Part shown: positions 1-5,720 of the stretch, piece after piece
Layout of the letters: every line of letters begins with the position of its first letter
Numbering within the stretch: position 1 is the stretch's first letter
Assembly: GCA_023395465.1 (NCBI GenBank)
Contig: JAEWZE010000295.1
Location: forward strand, 1 to 6,457
Reading direction: 5' to 3'
DNA length: 6,457 bases
Source: Pseudomonadota bacterium
GTDB taxonomy: Bacteria; Pseudomonadota; Gammaproteobacteria; Xanthomonadales; Xanthomonadaceae
Made by a program: the position numbers and the translations under genes
Notes under the pieces: model-generated
What the model saw: the letters and a program-made list of their open reading frames with translations, nothing else
What the model was told of the DNA's origin: nothing
Databases searched by the model: none

Positions 1-502
1 CGCCGCCGCCGATTGCCGGGCCGGTCGTCCGGATCCTGAGCGTCATGCCGCGTCCGGTGAAGGTGGGGTTGTCGAGGATGCCGTCGTAGCCGCCCGGCGC
101 CCGCACCTGCTCCACCACGCCGGAGACTTTCACGAGCCCCAGCGCGGGATCTTCGGACGCGACGGTGCCGATGGCGTACAGCAGCGATGCGCCATCGCGC
201 AGGAAGCCGCAGGACAGCTCGCCAGGCAGCGCGGCGTCCGCCACATCCTGTCCGTCCAGCGGGTCGAGCTGGATCGCCGACCCGTCGCCACCGATGGTGT
301 CGCTGCCGGTGGCCCGACCGTCGGAACCTCCATTGACCGGTGGCGCGACAGCCGCGGCCTGGGGCGCCTGCACGGACGCCGCCTCGACCCCGGCATCCGG
401 CGTGGGCTCGCGTCCGCAGGCGACCAGCAGAACCATCGAGGCGACCGCCGCGATGCGCGGGCAACGACTGCCGGGGATGCGATCGAACAGGGAAACGGGC
501 AT
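1..502 (-). CDS. Putative lipoprotein, N-terminal 167 residues (partial)
   Basis: The frame is open from an ATG at 502-500 to the left edge, so the C-terminus lies outside the window. Residues 1-29 form a lipoprotein signal: Arg at 8, 13 and 16, a hydrophobic stretch at 17-28, and the lipobox L26-V27-A28-C29, so the mature protein should be acylated at Cys29 and sit in the outer or inner membrane facing the periplasm. The next 45 or so residues are low-complexity, rich in Ala, Pro, Gly and Asp, as in a flexible tether. From about residue 85 (SCGFLRDGASLLYAIGTV) the chain looks folded. The start is supported by an AAGGA at 513-509, six bases upstream. The residues after Cys29 are Gly-Arg, with no Asp at +2, so outer-membrane sorting is more likely by the usual Lol rule. 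I do not recognise the folded domain. It lies downstream of the M15-like gene on the same strand, about 150 bases away. Confidence 0.8.
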   Translation of the reverse strand, partial: MPVSLFDRIPGSRCPRIAAVASMVLLVACGREPTPDAGVEAASVQAPQAAAVAPPVNGGSDGRATGSDTIGGDGSAIQLDPLDGQDVADAALPGELSCGFLRDGASLLYAIGTVASEDPALGLVKVSGVVEQVRAPGGYDGILDNPTFTGRGMTLRIRTTGPAIGGG

Positions 503-508
503 GCAGTG

Positions 509-513
509 TCCTT
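509..513 (-). promoter_or_regulatory. Ribosome binding site of the lipoprotein gene
   Basis: AAGGA on the minus strand, six bases before the ATG at 502. It fixes the start at 502 rather than the internal Met23, which would remove the basic n-region of the signal peptide. Confidence 0.65.
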
Positions 514-652
514 CAGGCAACGCCCGGCATCGGGACGACGCCAGGCGGGCTGCCATCGTGACCACGTCAGTCATCAGGCCACGTGAAGGTCGAACGCGTC
601 CGACCCACCCACTGCAGCAAGACTTCGCAGCGTTACGAGTCACAACCCGCGA

Positions 653-1462
653 TCAGAGGCGCGCCGCCTGCACGTGCATCCAGTCGCGACCGATGGCGCG
701 GCCGAGCGAGAGCCAGCCGTGCGCTTCCCAGATGTCGAAGAACGTCCTGTACCCGCTTCCACAGAACAGCGCCTGTGGGCAGCGCGTGGTCAGCCCGTTC
801 GGCCCGGCAAAGAACACCCAGGCGCAACCATACGCGTGCATCGACCATGCCGATCCGCCCCGCATGCGGCGATGGCTGCAGGTGCCTGCGTTGCGATCCA
901 GTCCAAGCCGGCGCAACTCGTCTAGACCGTACTTGCGCAGGATCTCCTTCATCGCCGCCACGGCGCTGTCGGCGCAGCGCGCATGCCGCTGGACGCGCGA
1001 GACGCGCCTGCGCAGGTTCCAGTCCAGGCGCATGGCGAGCGGCAACTCCACCATCACCAGTTGACGCGCGACGGCAGGACCCGGATGTCCGTAGTACGCA
1101 TCGCACTTCGACTGCCTGGGAACACCGCTGTCGATGGCCCGGCCGGTCGGCGTGCGATCCAGCACGAGATCGCGCCCGTAGCTCTGGCGATGGTTCCACT
1201 CCAGCAGCGCGCCGGCCGTCTGGTTGGCCGCGAACCCGTCGATGGCACCGGGCGCTTGCCCCGCCAGCCTGGGTGCCAGCTGCCCCGCGCCGACGCGCCT
1301 GCGCCGGCCCGACCAAGCGGACGGATCGGACGGGCAGTCGTCCGCGTGCGCGGCGAGGATGGCCTCGATGGCGGCGAGGCTCTTCGATCCGATCTCGCCA
1401 TCGATGGCACCGGCGTAGTGGCCGCTGGCCGCCAGCAGGCGTTGCAGCTCGGTCGGCGTCAT
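653..1462 (-). CDS. Peptidase M15-like (L-Ala-D-Glu peptidase / endolysin family) protein with peptidoglycan-binding repeats; metal site degenerate
   Basis: 269 residues, no signal peptide. Residues about 5-37 match the PG_binding_1 pattern (LQRLLAASGHYAGAIDGEIG, then an Ala/Ile-rich helix). A second, weaker copy lies at about 58-90 (GAIDGFAANQTAGALLEW). The region from about 138 to 269 follows the M15C/M15_4 endolysin layout: a basic central helix (LRRRVSRVQRHARCADSAV), ILRKYGLDELRRLGLD, then RRMRGGSAWSMHAYG (His209), WEAHGWLSLG, and a C-terminal DWMHV (Asp260, His263). In this family the two His and an Asp seven residues after the first His bind zinc, and Asp260 would be the catalytic base. 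Here the Asp position is Val216, so peptide hydrolysis is doubtful. Seven cysteines are present, unusual for a cytosolic protein. No good Shine-Dalgarno precedes the ATG at 1462; the start is chosen because it just precedes the first repeat. Family assignment is fairly firm; activity is uncertain. Confidence 0.75.
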   Translation of the reverse strand: MTPTELQRLLAASGHYAGAIDGEIGSKSLAAIEAILAAHADDCPSDPSAWSGRRRRVGAGQLAPRLAGQAPGAIDGFAANQTAGALLEWNHRQSYGRDLVLDRTPTGRAIDSGVPRQSKCDAYYGHPGPAVARQLVMVELPLAMRLDWNLRRRVSRVQRHARCADSAVAAMKEILRKYGLDELRRLGLDRNAGTCSHRRMRGGSAWSMHAYGCAWVFFAGPNGLTTRCPQALFCGSGYRTFFDIWEAHGWLSLGRAIGRDWMHVQAARL

Positions 1463-1557
1463 GGTGGCGGCCCCGCGTGCCCCTGCCCCGGGAACAACGC
1501 GCTGCCCGTGCGTGGGCGGACAGCGCCCGCCGGTAACCGAGGCGGCGAACGCTTCGC

Positions 1558-1566
1558 TGCTATGAT
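1558..1566 (+). promoter_or_regulatory. Extended -10 promoter for the DUF2167 operon
   Basis: TGC followed by TATGAT (1561-1566) matches an extended -10 element with five of six bases of the TATAAT consensus. The stretch 17 bases upstream (CGAGGC) is not a -35 box, which is consistent with an extended -10 type promoter. Transcription would begin near 1573, giving a leader of about 100 bases before the ATG at 1672. This is the only good -10 in the divergent region on this strand. Confidence 0.5.
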
Positions 1567-1568
1567 CG

Positions 1569-1608
1569 GGCCGCGCCCCGGAAGGATCCGGCCCTGGGCG
1601 CTACGGCC
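1569..1608 (+). other. Leader hairpin upstream of the DUF2167 operon
   Basis: GGCCG (1569-1573) pairs with CGGCC (1604-1608) and CGCCC (1574-1578) with GGGCG (1596-1600), ten pairs with a CTA bulge at 1601-1603. A small internal hairpin, CCGGA (1578-1582) with TCCGG (1587-1591), is possible in the loop. It overlaps the expected transcription start, so a transcript from the proposed promoter would hold only part of the outer stem. It may be an operator, a leader structure or a terminator for readthrough; no T-run follows. Confidence 0.35.
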
Positions 1609-1659
1609 GCAGGGGGAAGTACGCGGTCCATCGGGGAGTCGGGATCGCCACGTAAATCC

Positions 1660-1664
1660 AAGGA
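1660..1664 (+). promoter_or_regulatory. Ribosome binding site of the DUF2167 gene
   Basis: AAGGA seven bases before the ATG at 1672. It decides the start and keeps a complete signal peptide. Confidence 0.7.
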
Positions 1665-1671
1665 CACCAGA

Positions 1672-2532
1672 ATGACGCGCCTCATGCTTGCGCTGTGCAT
1701 GGCCGTTGCTGCCTGCCTGTTGCCGATGGCCCAGGCTTTCGCGCAGGACGCCGCCGACCCCGTTTCTCAGCTGCCCTGGCAGCACGGCCCCACCGTCGGC
1801 AGGATCGGCGACCGCGCGACGATCAAGGTGCCCAAGGGCTACGCCTTCCTCGGCGCCGACGCGGCGCGGCGCTTCAACGAACTGCTCGAGAACCCGCCCA
1901 CCGAGGTCGACGAGTACGTGCTCGCACCGGACGATTTCGAGTGGATCGCGTTCTTCAGCTTCAGCGAGATCGGCTACGTCAAGGACGACGAGACGCTGGA
2001 TCCGGACGACGTGCTGTCCAGCATCCGCACCGGCCTGGAACACGGCAACGAGGAGCGCCGCAGCCGCGGCTGGGAGACGCTGAACCTGGTGGGCTGGTCG
2101 TCCAAGCCGCAGTACGACCAGCAGATCCGCGCGCTGGCCTGGGCGATCCTGCTGGAGAGCGAACAGTCCGGCGCGAAGGTGGTCAACTACAACACGCGCC
2201 TGCTCGGCCGGCGCGGCGTGATGGAGGTGACCGTCGCCGCGGATCCCGAGGTCCTGCAGCCCGCCATCGCCGACTTCAAGTCGCTGGTGCCCGGCTACAC
2301 CTATGTCTCGGGCGAAGGCTACGGCGAGTTCCGCCCGGGCGACCATGTCGCCGAGATCGGGCTCGCCGCGCTCATCACCGGCGGCGCGGCGGCGGTCGCC
2401 TCGAAGAAAGGCTGGCTGGCGGCCATCGGCATCGCGCTCGCCAAGTTCTGGAAGCTGCTGCTGGTGGGCGTCGCCGGTGCCGGCCTGGCCATCCGCAAGC
2501 TGTTCGGCGGCAAGGACAACGCGCGCAAGTGA
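1672..2532 (+). CDS. DUF2167 family membrane-anchored protein
   Basis: 286 residues. Residues 1-24 are a signal peptide (hydrophobic core 4-20, AFA before a likely cut at 24/25). The soluble part (about 30-220) carries hallmarks of DUF2167: the IKVPKGYAFLGADAARRF segment, the WIAFFSFSEIGYVKDDE segment with the next acidic stretch, GW at 141-142, YDQQIRALAWAI, and the NYNTRLLGRRGVMEVTV block at about 172-188. A Gly/Ala-rich hydrophobic stretch (about 226-245) and a second one (about 248-274), followed by a basic tail ending KDNARK, anchor it to the inner membrane, so the main domain should lie in the periplasm. The family has no established biochemical role. It is first in a three-gene operon: its TGA overlaps the next GTG in GTGA. 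The family call is from recalled motif order, not from a search. Confidence 0.88.
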   Translation: MTRLMLALCMAVAACLLPMAQAFAQDAADPVSQLPWQHGPTVGRIGDRATIKVPKGYAFLGADAARRFNELLENPPTEVDEYVLAPDDFEWIAFFSFSEIGYVKDDETLDPDDVLSSIRTGLEHGNEERRSRGWETLNLVGWSSKPQYDQQIRALAWAILLESEQSGAKVVNYNTRLLGRRGVMEVTVAADPEVLQPAIADFKSLVPGYTYVSGEGYGEFRPGDHVAEIGLAALITGGAAAVASKKGWLAAIGIALAKFWKLLLVGVAGAGLAIRKLFGGKDNARK

Positions 2533-3251
2533 TCCTGCTGGACGCCGAGCTCCTGCTGGCCGTGGCCCTGGTCGCGCTGTACCTGCAGGACTCGGCGCTG
2601 CTGCTGCACTTCGACGAGGTGCTGGTCGAAGGGGGCAGCCGCGGATGGCGGGTCTCGGTCGGCCCCGGCCTGGAGTTGCGGGGGCGCTTCCTGTCGGTGC
2701 CCAACCCGCTGTTGCCGATGCGCACGCGGTTCCGGGCGAGTTGGTTACACGTCGCCGCGGCCACGCCGGACACCTCCGCCACGCTGGCGCGGTATGCGCG
2801 CACGCTGTGGCCGGTCCGGTTCGGATGCGCGCTCACCGGCGTGGTGCTGCTCGGTGTCATGCCCTGGCTGCTGCTGGCCGTGCGCGATCCCACGCAGCTG
2901 CTGGCCGCACTGGCCGCGGCGTGGCTGCTGATCCTCGCGATGCTGGCCTACCTGGTCCTGCGCCGGGCAACGCTGCAGCTCACCCCGCGCCAGCTGGCCG
3001 GACTGGCGGCGGAAACGCTGCTGTGCCCGCCGCACGCGATCAATCTCTATCGCCGGCTGTGCGCGATGCGCGGCTTCCGTGGCGATCCGATCGCCTTCGC
3101 GGCATGGCAGCTGCGCGAGGATGCGCGCGGTCGCCTGCGCGGCGCGATCGATGCGCGGCTGGACCTGTTCGCCCTGGCCGACGAGACCGACGACGAACGC
3201 ACCGGCCAGCTCAGTGCTGCCCGCGCGCGCGTCGCCGGGCTGTTGCCGTGA
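2529..3251 (+). CDS. Uncharacterised membrane protein, second gene of the DUF2167/J-domain operon
   Basis: 240 residues from a GTG that overlaps the upstream TGA by four bases (GTGA). An AAGGA at 2511-2518 inside the upstream gene is rather far from the start, so translation probably depends on coupling. Two strong transmembrane helices lie at about 96-118 and 122-145, joined by a short RDPT turn, and the first 20 residues are also hydrophobic. The segment at 25-75 is predicted soluble, with a FDEVLVEGG...GWRVSVGPGLELRG stretch suggesting beta strands. After the hairpin, about 95 residues rich in Arg and Asp (146-240) look helical and cytoplasmic, in line with positive-inside. I recognise no family. 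Position between a DUF2167 protein and a J-domain protein suggests a shared membrane role. The reading frame is supported by typical high G/C at third positions and by the tight overlaps at both ends. Confidence 0.75.
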   Translation: MILLDAELLLAVALVALYLQDSALLLHFDEVLVEGGSRGWRVSVGPGLELRGRFLSVPNPLLPMRTRFRASWLHVAAATPDTSATLARYARTLWPVRFGCALTGVVLLGVMPWLLLAVRDPTQLLAALAAAWLLILAMLAYLVLRRATLQLTPRQLAGLAAETLLCPPHAINLYRRLCAMRGFRGDPIAFAAWQLREDARGRLRGAIDARLDLFALADETDDERTGQLSAARARVAGLLP

Positions 3252-3592
3252 TGCTCGCCTTCCTCGTTGCCGCCAGCGGCCTGGTGCTGGGCTACTGGCT
3301 GGTCAGCGTGTTCCTGTCGACGCCAAGGCCGTCCGGCGCGGAGCCCGGCGACGACCGCGAACCCGAAGCGCCACATGTTGTCGACATCGGCGCCCGGCAC
3401 TGGACCGAAGTGCTCGGCGTCGCCGCGGACGCGGACGAAGCGCAGATCACCGCCGCCTACCGGCGCTGCATCGCCGAGAACCATCCCGACCGCGCGGCGA
3501 CGATGGCCGCGGAAATCCGCGCGCTCGCCAGCGAACGGACCGCCGAGATCAACGCGGCGTACGACCTGGCGATGCGGTCCATCAAGCGCTGA
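3251..3592 (+). CDS. Small membrane-anchored J-domain (DnaJ-like) protein
   Basis: 113 residues. A single transmembrane segment spans about 3-22, followed by a polar Pro/Glu/Asp linker (24-44) and a J domain at about 50-113. The domain shows WTEVLGV (51-57), helix II with ITAAYRRCIAENHPD, the invariant HPD at 78-80 that triggers DnaK ATP hydrolysis, and helix III with ERTAEINAAYDLAMRSI. There is no Gly/Phe region or zinc finger, so it is a type III J protein, with the domain on the cytoplasmic side. It would recruit DnaK to the inner membrane. The ATG overlaps the preceding stop by one base (TGATG); an in-frame GTG at 3248 would give a four-base overlap and one or two extra residues, mirroring the upstream junction. 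No Shine-Dalgarno is evident, so coupling to the second gene is likely. The J domain is certain; its partner is not. Confidence 0.9.
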   Translation: MLAFLVAASGLVLGYWLVSVFLSTPRPSGAEPGDDREPEAPHVVDIGARHWTEVLGVAADADEAQITAAYRRCIAENHPDRAATMAAEIRALASERTAEINAAYDLAMRSIKR

Positions 3593-3603
3593 TCCCGTCG
3601 CGC

Positions 3604-3635
3604 GTCCAGATCGGAGTCCAGCACCGATCGCGGAC
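3604..3635 (+). terminator. Hairpin after the three-gene operon, possible terminator
   Basis: GATCGG (3609-3614) pairs with CCGATC (3624-3629) around a nine-base loop, and GTCC (3604-3607) pairs with GGAC (3632-3635) across a small internal loop, ten pairs in all. It begins about a dozen bases past the TGA at 3590-3592. No T-run follows, so it is at best a weak or factor-assisted terminator, or an RNA-stabilising end structure. Confidence 0.4.
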
Positions 3636-3697
3636 TGCATGCCTGCACGCACGCTCGCCGCCGCCGGTTCCACATCGGACGACGCGCCCACACAGCC

Positions 3698-3701
3698 GGA
3701 G
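3698..3701 (+). promoter_or_regulatory. Ribosome binding site of the methyltransferase gene
   Basis: GGAG eight bases before the ATG at 3710. It supports that start over the upstream out-of-frame ATG at 3639. Confidence 0.5.
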
Positions 3702-3709
3702 CGGTTACG

Positions 3710-4579
3710 ATGGCGCGCCCCGTCGATGCCCCGCCCGTGCCGCACGCCACCGGACCCCTGCTGACCCGAGATGTCGCCGACGCCCTGTGCGCGGCACGCG
3801 ATGCCGGCACCGGCCCGTGGGCCGGCTCGCTGGACCTCGGGCGCAGCACCACGCAGGCGACCCTCGCCGCGACGCACTGGCGCTGGCAGGACCGCGAGTT
3901 CCCCTATCCCGAGCGCCTCAAGGAACGCAGCATCCACTACTGGGATGGCGAGGCCTTCGTAGCCGCCTCGCGCTACGGACGGGCGCTGTACAAGCTGGTG
4001 CCCACCGCCTGGGGCGCGCCGACCTTCGAGATCGACGGCATCAAGATGCTGCCGACGGCAAAGGTCTCGCCGTTCGAGGACGCGCGCAGCAAGGTCGCAC
4101 TGGTCGACCCGTGCGGCCGCCGCGTGCTCGATACCTGCGGCGGGCTGGGCTATTTCGCCGCGGGCTGCCTGGAGGCCGGCGCAGCGGAGATCGTGTCGTT
4201 CGAGAAGAGCGAGGACGTGCTGTGGTTGCGCACGCTCAACCCTTGGTCGCCAGATCCGGACGCACCCGAACACGGTGGCCGCCTGCAGCTGCGGCAGGGC
4301 GATGTGTCGCAGGAAATCGCGCGCCTGCCCGACGCCGGCTTCGACGCGATCCTGCATGACCCGCCTCGCTTCGGCATCGCCGGCGAACTGTATTCGCAGG
4401 CCTTCTACGACCAGCTCGCGCGCGTGCTGCGCAAGGGCGGCAAGCTGTTCCACTACACCGGCAGTCCGAACAAATTGACCAGCGGACGCGACGTGCCGCG
4501 CGAGGTGTCGAAGCGGCTGGAGAAGGCCGGCTTCCGCACGCAGCTGGCGCTCGACGGGGTGCTGGCGCAGCGGCGTTGA
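3710..4579 (+). CDS. Class I SAM-dependent methyltransferase, COG2521-like (archaeal-type)
   Basis: 289 residues, no signal or membrane segment, so cytosolic. The C-terminal half has a Rossmann methyltransferase fold: motif I VLDTCGGLGYFAA (139-151), where the Gly-rich loop binds S-adenosylmethionine; an acidic residue (Glu165) at the end of strand 2 in IVSFEKSED; NPWS at 177-180; and motif IV FDAILHDPPRFGIAGELYSQAFY (211-233). These, with LFHYTG near 247-251 and EKAGF, are what I recall from the predicted archaeal methyltransferases of COG2521. The DPP tripeptide recalls the catalytic (N/D)PP(Y/F) of amino-methylating enzymes, but the substrate is unknown. Residues 1-120 form an N-terminal region with a strand-rich look (GSLDLGRSTTQATL, WDGEAFVAASRYGRALYKLV). 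It is separated from the operon by 117 bases and from the next gene by 296. SAM binding is well supported; the COG label is from memory. Confidence 0.85.
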   Translation: MARPVDAPPVPHATGPLLTRDVADALCAARDAGTGPWAGSLDLGRSTTQATLAATHWRWQDREFPYPERLKERSIHYWDGEAFVAASRYGRALYKLVPTAWGAPTFEIDGIKMLPTAKVSPFEDARSKVALVDPCGRRVLDTCGGLGYFAAGCLEAGAAEIVSFEKSEDVLWLRTLNPWSPDPDAPEHGGRLQLRQGDVSQEIARLPDAGFDAILHDPPRFGIAGELYSQAFYDQLARVLRKGGKLFHYTGSPNKLTSGRDVPREVSKRLEKAGFRTQLALDGVLAQRR

Positions 4580-4592
4580 GTCGCAGGTAGCG

Positions 4593-4605
4593 CTGCCCGA
4601 ACGGG
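4593..4605 (+). other. Short hairpin directly after the methyltransferase stop
   Basis: GCCC and GGGC arms around a GAACG-type loop form four pairs within 30 bases of the TGA at 4577-4579. There is no T-run. It is preceded by GTAG, as in Stenotrophomonas repetitive palindromes, but too short to call one. Confidence 0.2.
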
Positions 4606-4685
4606 GCCTCTGTCCAAGGGTCGCCGCCGTACCGGGTGGCGGACAACGATGCACCGGGCACTCTTTCCGTGGCGGGCACGTCGCC

Positions 4686-4758
4686 CTCCGAGCAACGGAG
4701 CTCGCCGGCAAGCTGGGAGAGAAGGTGGAACGCCGGCTCCGTTGCCGCAGGAAACTGC
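4686..4758 (+). other. Structured intergenic element: bulged long hairpin plus GAAA-capped hairpin
   Basis: GCAACGGA (4692-4699) pairs with TCCGTTGC (4738-4745). After a four-base bulge (GCTC, 4700-4703), GCCGGC (4704-4709) pairs with GCCGGC (4732-4737), closing a 22-base purine-rich loop; CG (4689-4690) can add two more pairs with CG (4746-4747) past a bulged A. A second hairpin, GCAG-GAAA-CTGC (4747-4758), follows at once and carries a GNRA tetraloop when read on the plus strand. CTCCG at 4686-4690 can instead pair with CGGAG at 4696-4700, which would open the long stem. The element sits between convergent genes. It may be an untranslated RNA, the 3' end of the methyltransferase message, or a bidirectional terminator without T-runs. 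I know of no matching RNA family. Confidence 0.4.
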
Positions 4759-4798
4759 CCCGACACTGATCCTCTTCCCGCTCTTGCATCGTCCCGCC

Positions 4799-4832
4799 GC
4801 GCGTACGCGCACACAGGCAATGCAAACTTTGC
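4799..4832. repeat. Two perfect palindromes in the convergent intergenic region
   Basis: GCGCGTACGCGC (4799-4810) is a 12-base perfect palindrome. Twelve bases on, GCAAA-C-TTTGC (4822-4832) is a second one. They lie beyond the acetyltransferase stop as read on the minus strand. They could be terminator arms or protein-binding sites. The rest of the region (4759-4798 and 4833-4875) shows no gene. Confidence 0.4.
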
Positions 4833-4875
4833 CAGGCACCGTTCCCCGTGGAGAGATGGCCTGCCTCGCCCGCTT

Positions 4876-5706
4876 TCAACCGCCTGCGCGCGTCGCCTCC
4901 AGCCGCGCCTGCAGCGCATCGCGCAGGGCCGGTCCGGGCGGCAGGCGCAGGCCGAGTTCCTCCTGCAGCACCCGCAGCACGGCCTCGGCATCGGCCAATT
5001 CGTGGCGCTCGCTGGGCGCTCCGATGCGGTGGATGGCGAAGCTGCCGTCGCGCAGCGTCTTGCGTACCTGCGGCCCATCGGTACGGGCGGCGCGCAGCTG
5101 TCCGATGAAGGGCGACCCGGGGTGGGTGGAGACGTACCAGCTCCCCATCTCGAGGTCGATGTCGAGCTGCCGCTGCAGGTCGAACGTATACAGGTCGCGC
5201 CACTGGCCCAACACCTGGGTCCGGAGGAGATAGCCATCCGCGGCGGCCACGATCCGGTACGGCTCGTGCGGCGTTGCCTGCGGCTCTTCGCCGTGCAGTC
5301 GCAGGGGAGCGGTGGGCACCATGCCTCCGAATCCGACATCGACGGCATACGGCTCGCCGTCGACCTTCACCAGCAACAACAGATGCGTCCGCGCCAAGGG
5401 CGCGTCCCCCTCGATCACGCGCCCGGCCAGCGCCGTCGCCTCGAAGCCCAGGTGCTGCAGCAGCGCCAGAAACAGGCGGTTGAGTTCGAAGCAGTAGCCG
5501 CCACGACCGTCGCCCAGCAGCTTGCGCTCGAGCGTCGGCAAGTCCACCGGCACTGGGCGCCGCAGGAGGGTATCGATGGTCTCGAACGCGAATGCAGAGG
5601 TGTGGCGCAGCTGCAGCGCCTGCAGGGTTTCAAGCGTCGGCGGTGGAGGCGTGCGGTAGCCGAGCCGGCCGAGGTAGGTGGCGGGGTCCTGGAGTGTTGC
5701 CGTCAT
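4876..5706 (-). CDS. nat: Arylamine N-acetyltransferase (NAT)
   Basis: 276 residues, the usual length for a bacterial NAT. The enzyme moves an acetyl (or other acyl) group from acyl-CoA to arylamines or hydrazines through a thioester on the active-site cysteine, in the cytosol. The catalytic triad is intact and correctly spaced: Cys72 in RGGYCFELN, His108 in ARTHLLLLV, Asp123 in AVDVGFGG. The N-terminal helical domain has YLGRLGY and the AFAFETIDTLLRR segment (family: PFEN), and the usual middle part WYVSTHPGSPF is present near 190-200. The start is Met at 5706 because it fits family length and leaves the YLxRLGY motif near residue 11; a longer open frame reaches 5868 but its extra 54 residues have no NAT character and run through the promoter. 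No clear Shine-Dalgarno precedes 5706. The physiological substrate is unknown. Confidence 0.95.
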   Translation of the reverse strand: MTATLQDPATYLGRLGYRTPPPPTLETLQALQLRHTSAFAFETIDTLLRRPVPVDLPTLERKLLGDGRGGYCFELNRLFLALLQHLGFEATALAGRVIEGDAPLARTHLLLLVKVDGEPYAVDVGFGGMVPTAPLRLHGEEPQATPHEPYRIVAAADGYLLRTQVLGQWRDLYTFDLQRQLDIDLEMGSWYVSTHPGSPFIGQLRAARTDGPQVRKTLRDGSFAIHRIGAPSERHELADAEAVLRVLQEELGLRLPPGPALRDALQARLEATRAGG

Positions 5707-5720
5707 GTTCGTGGGGGATG

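Noticed and set aside
165..1536. Long plus-strand open frames (165-1064, 583-1536) opposite the lipoprotein and M15-like genes.
   Set aside because: Their products are low-complexity Arg/Ser/Ala chains, and the minus-strand frames carry a lipobox and M15 motifs.
3706..3711. TACGAT overlapping the methyltransferase start as a -10 box.
   Set aside because: No -35 lies 16-18 bases upstream, and transcription would start past the ATG that has a good GGAG ribosome site.
4585..4612. GTAG-headed palindrome similar to Stenotrophomonas repetitive elements.
   Set aside because: Only four pairs form and no second copy is seen in the window.
4686..4790. Possible glycine, TPP, cobalamin or cyclic-di-GMP riboswitch, suggested by GGAGAG and GGAAACTG fragments.
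   Set aside because: The conserved cores of these classes are not present in order on either strand, and no gene lies downstream in the right direction.
3047..5203. A 718-codon open frame on the minus strand across the operon end, the methyltransferase and the intergenic region.
   Set aside because: It opposes well-supported genes with recognised motifs (J domain, methyltransferase), its product is Arg/Ala/Gly-rich with no domain, and long antisense frames are expected at this GC content.
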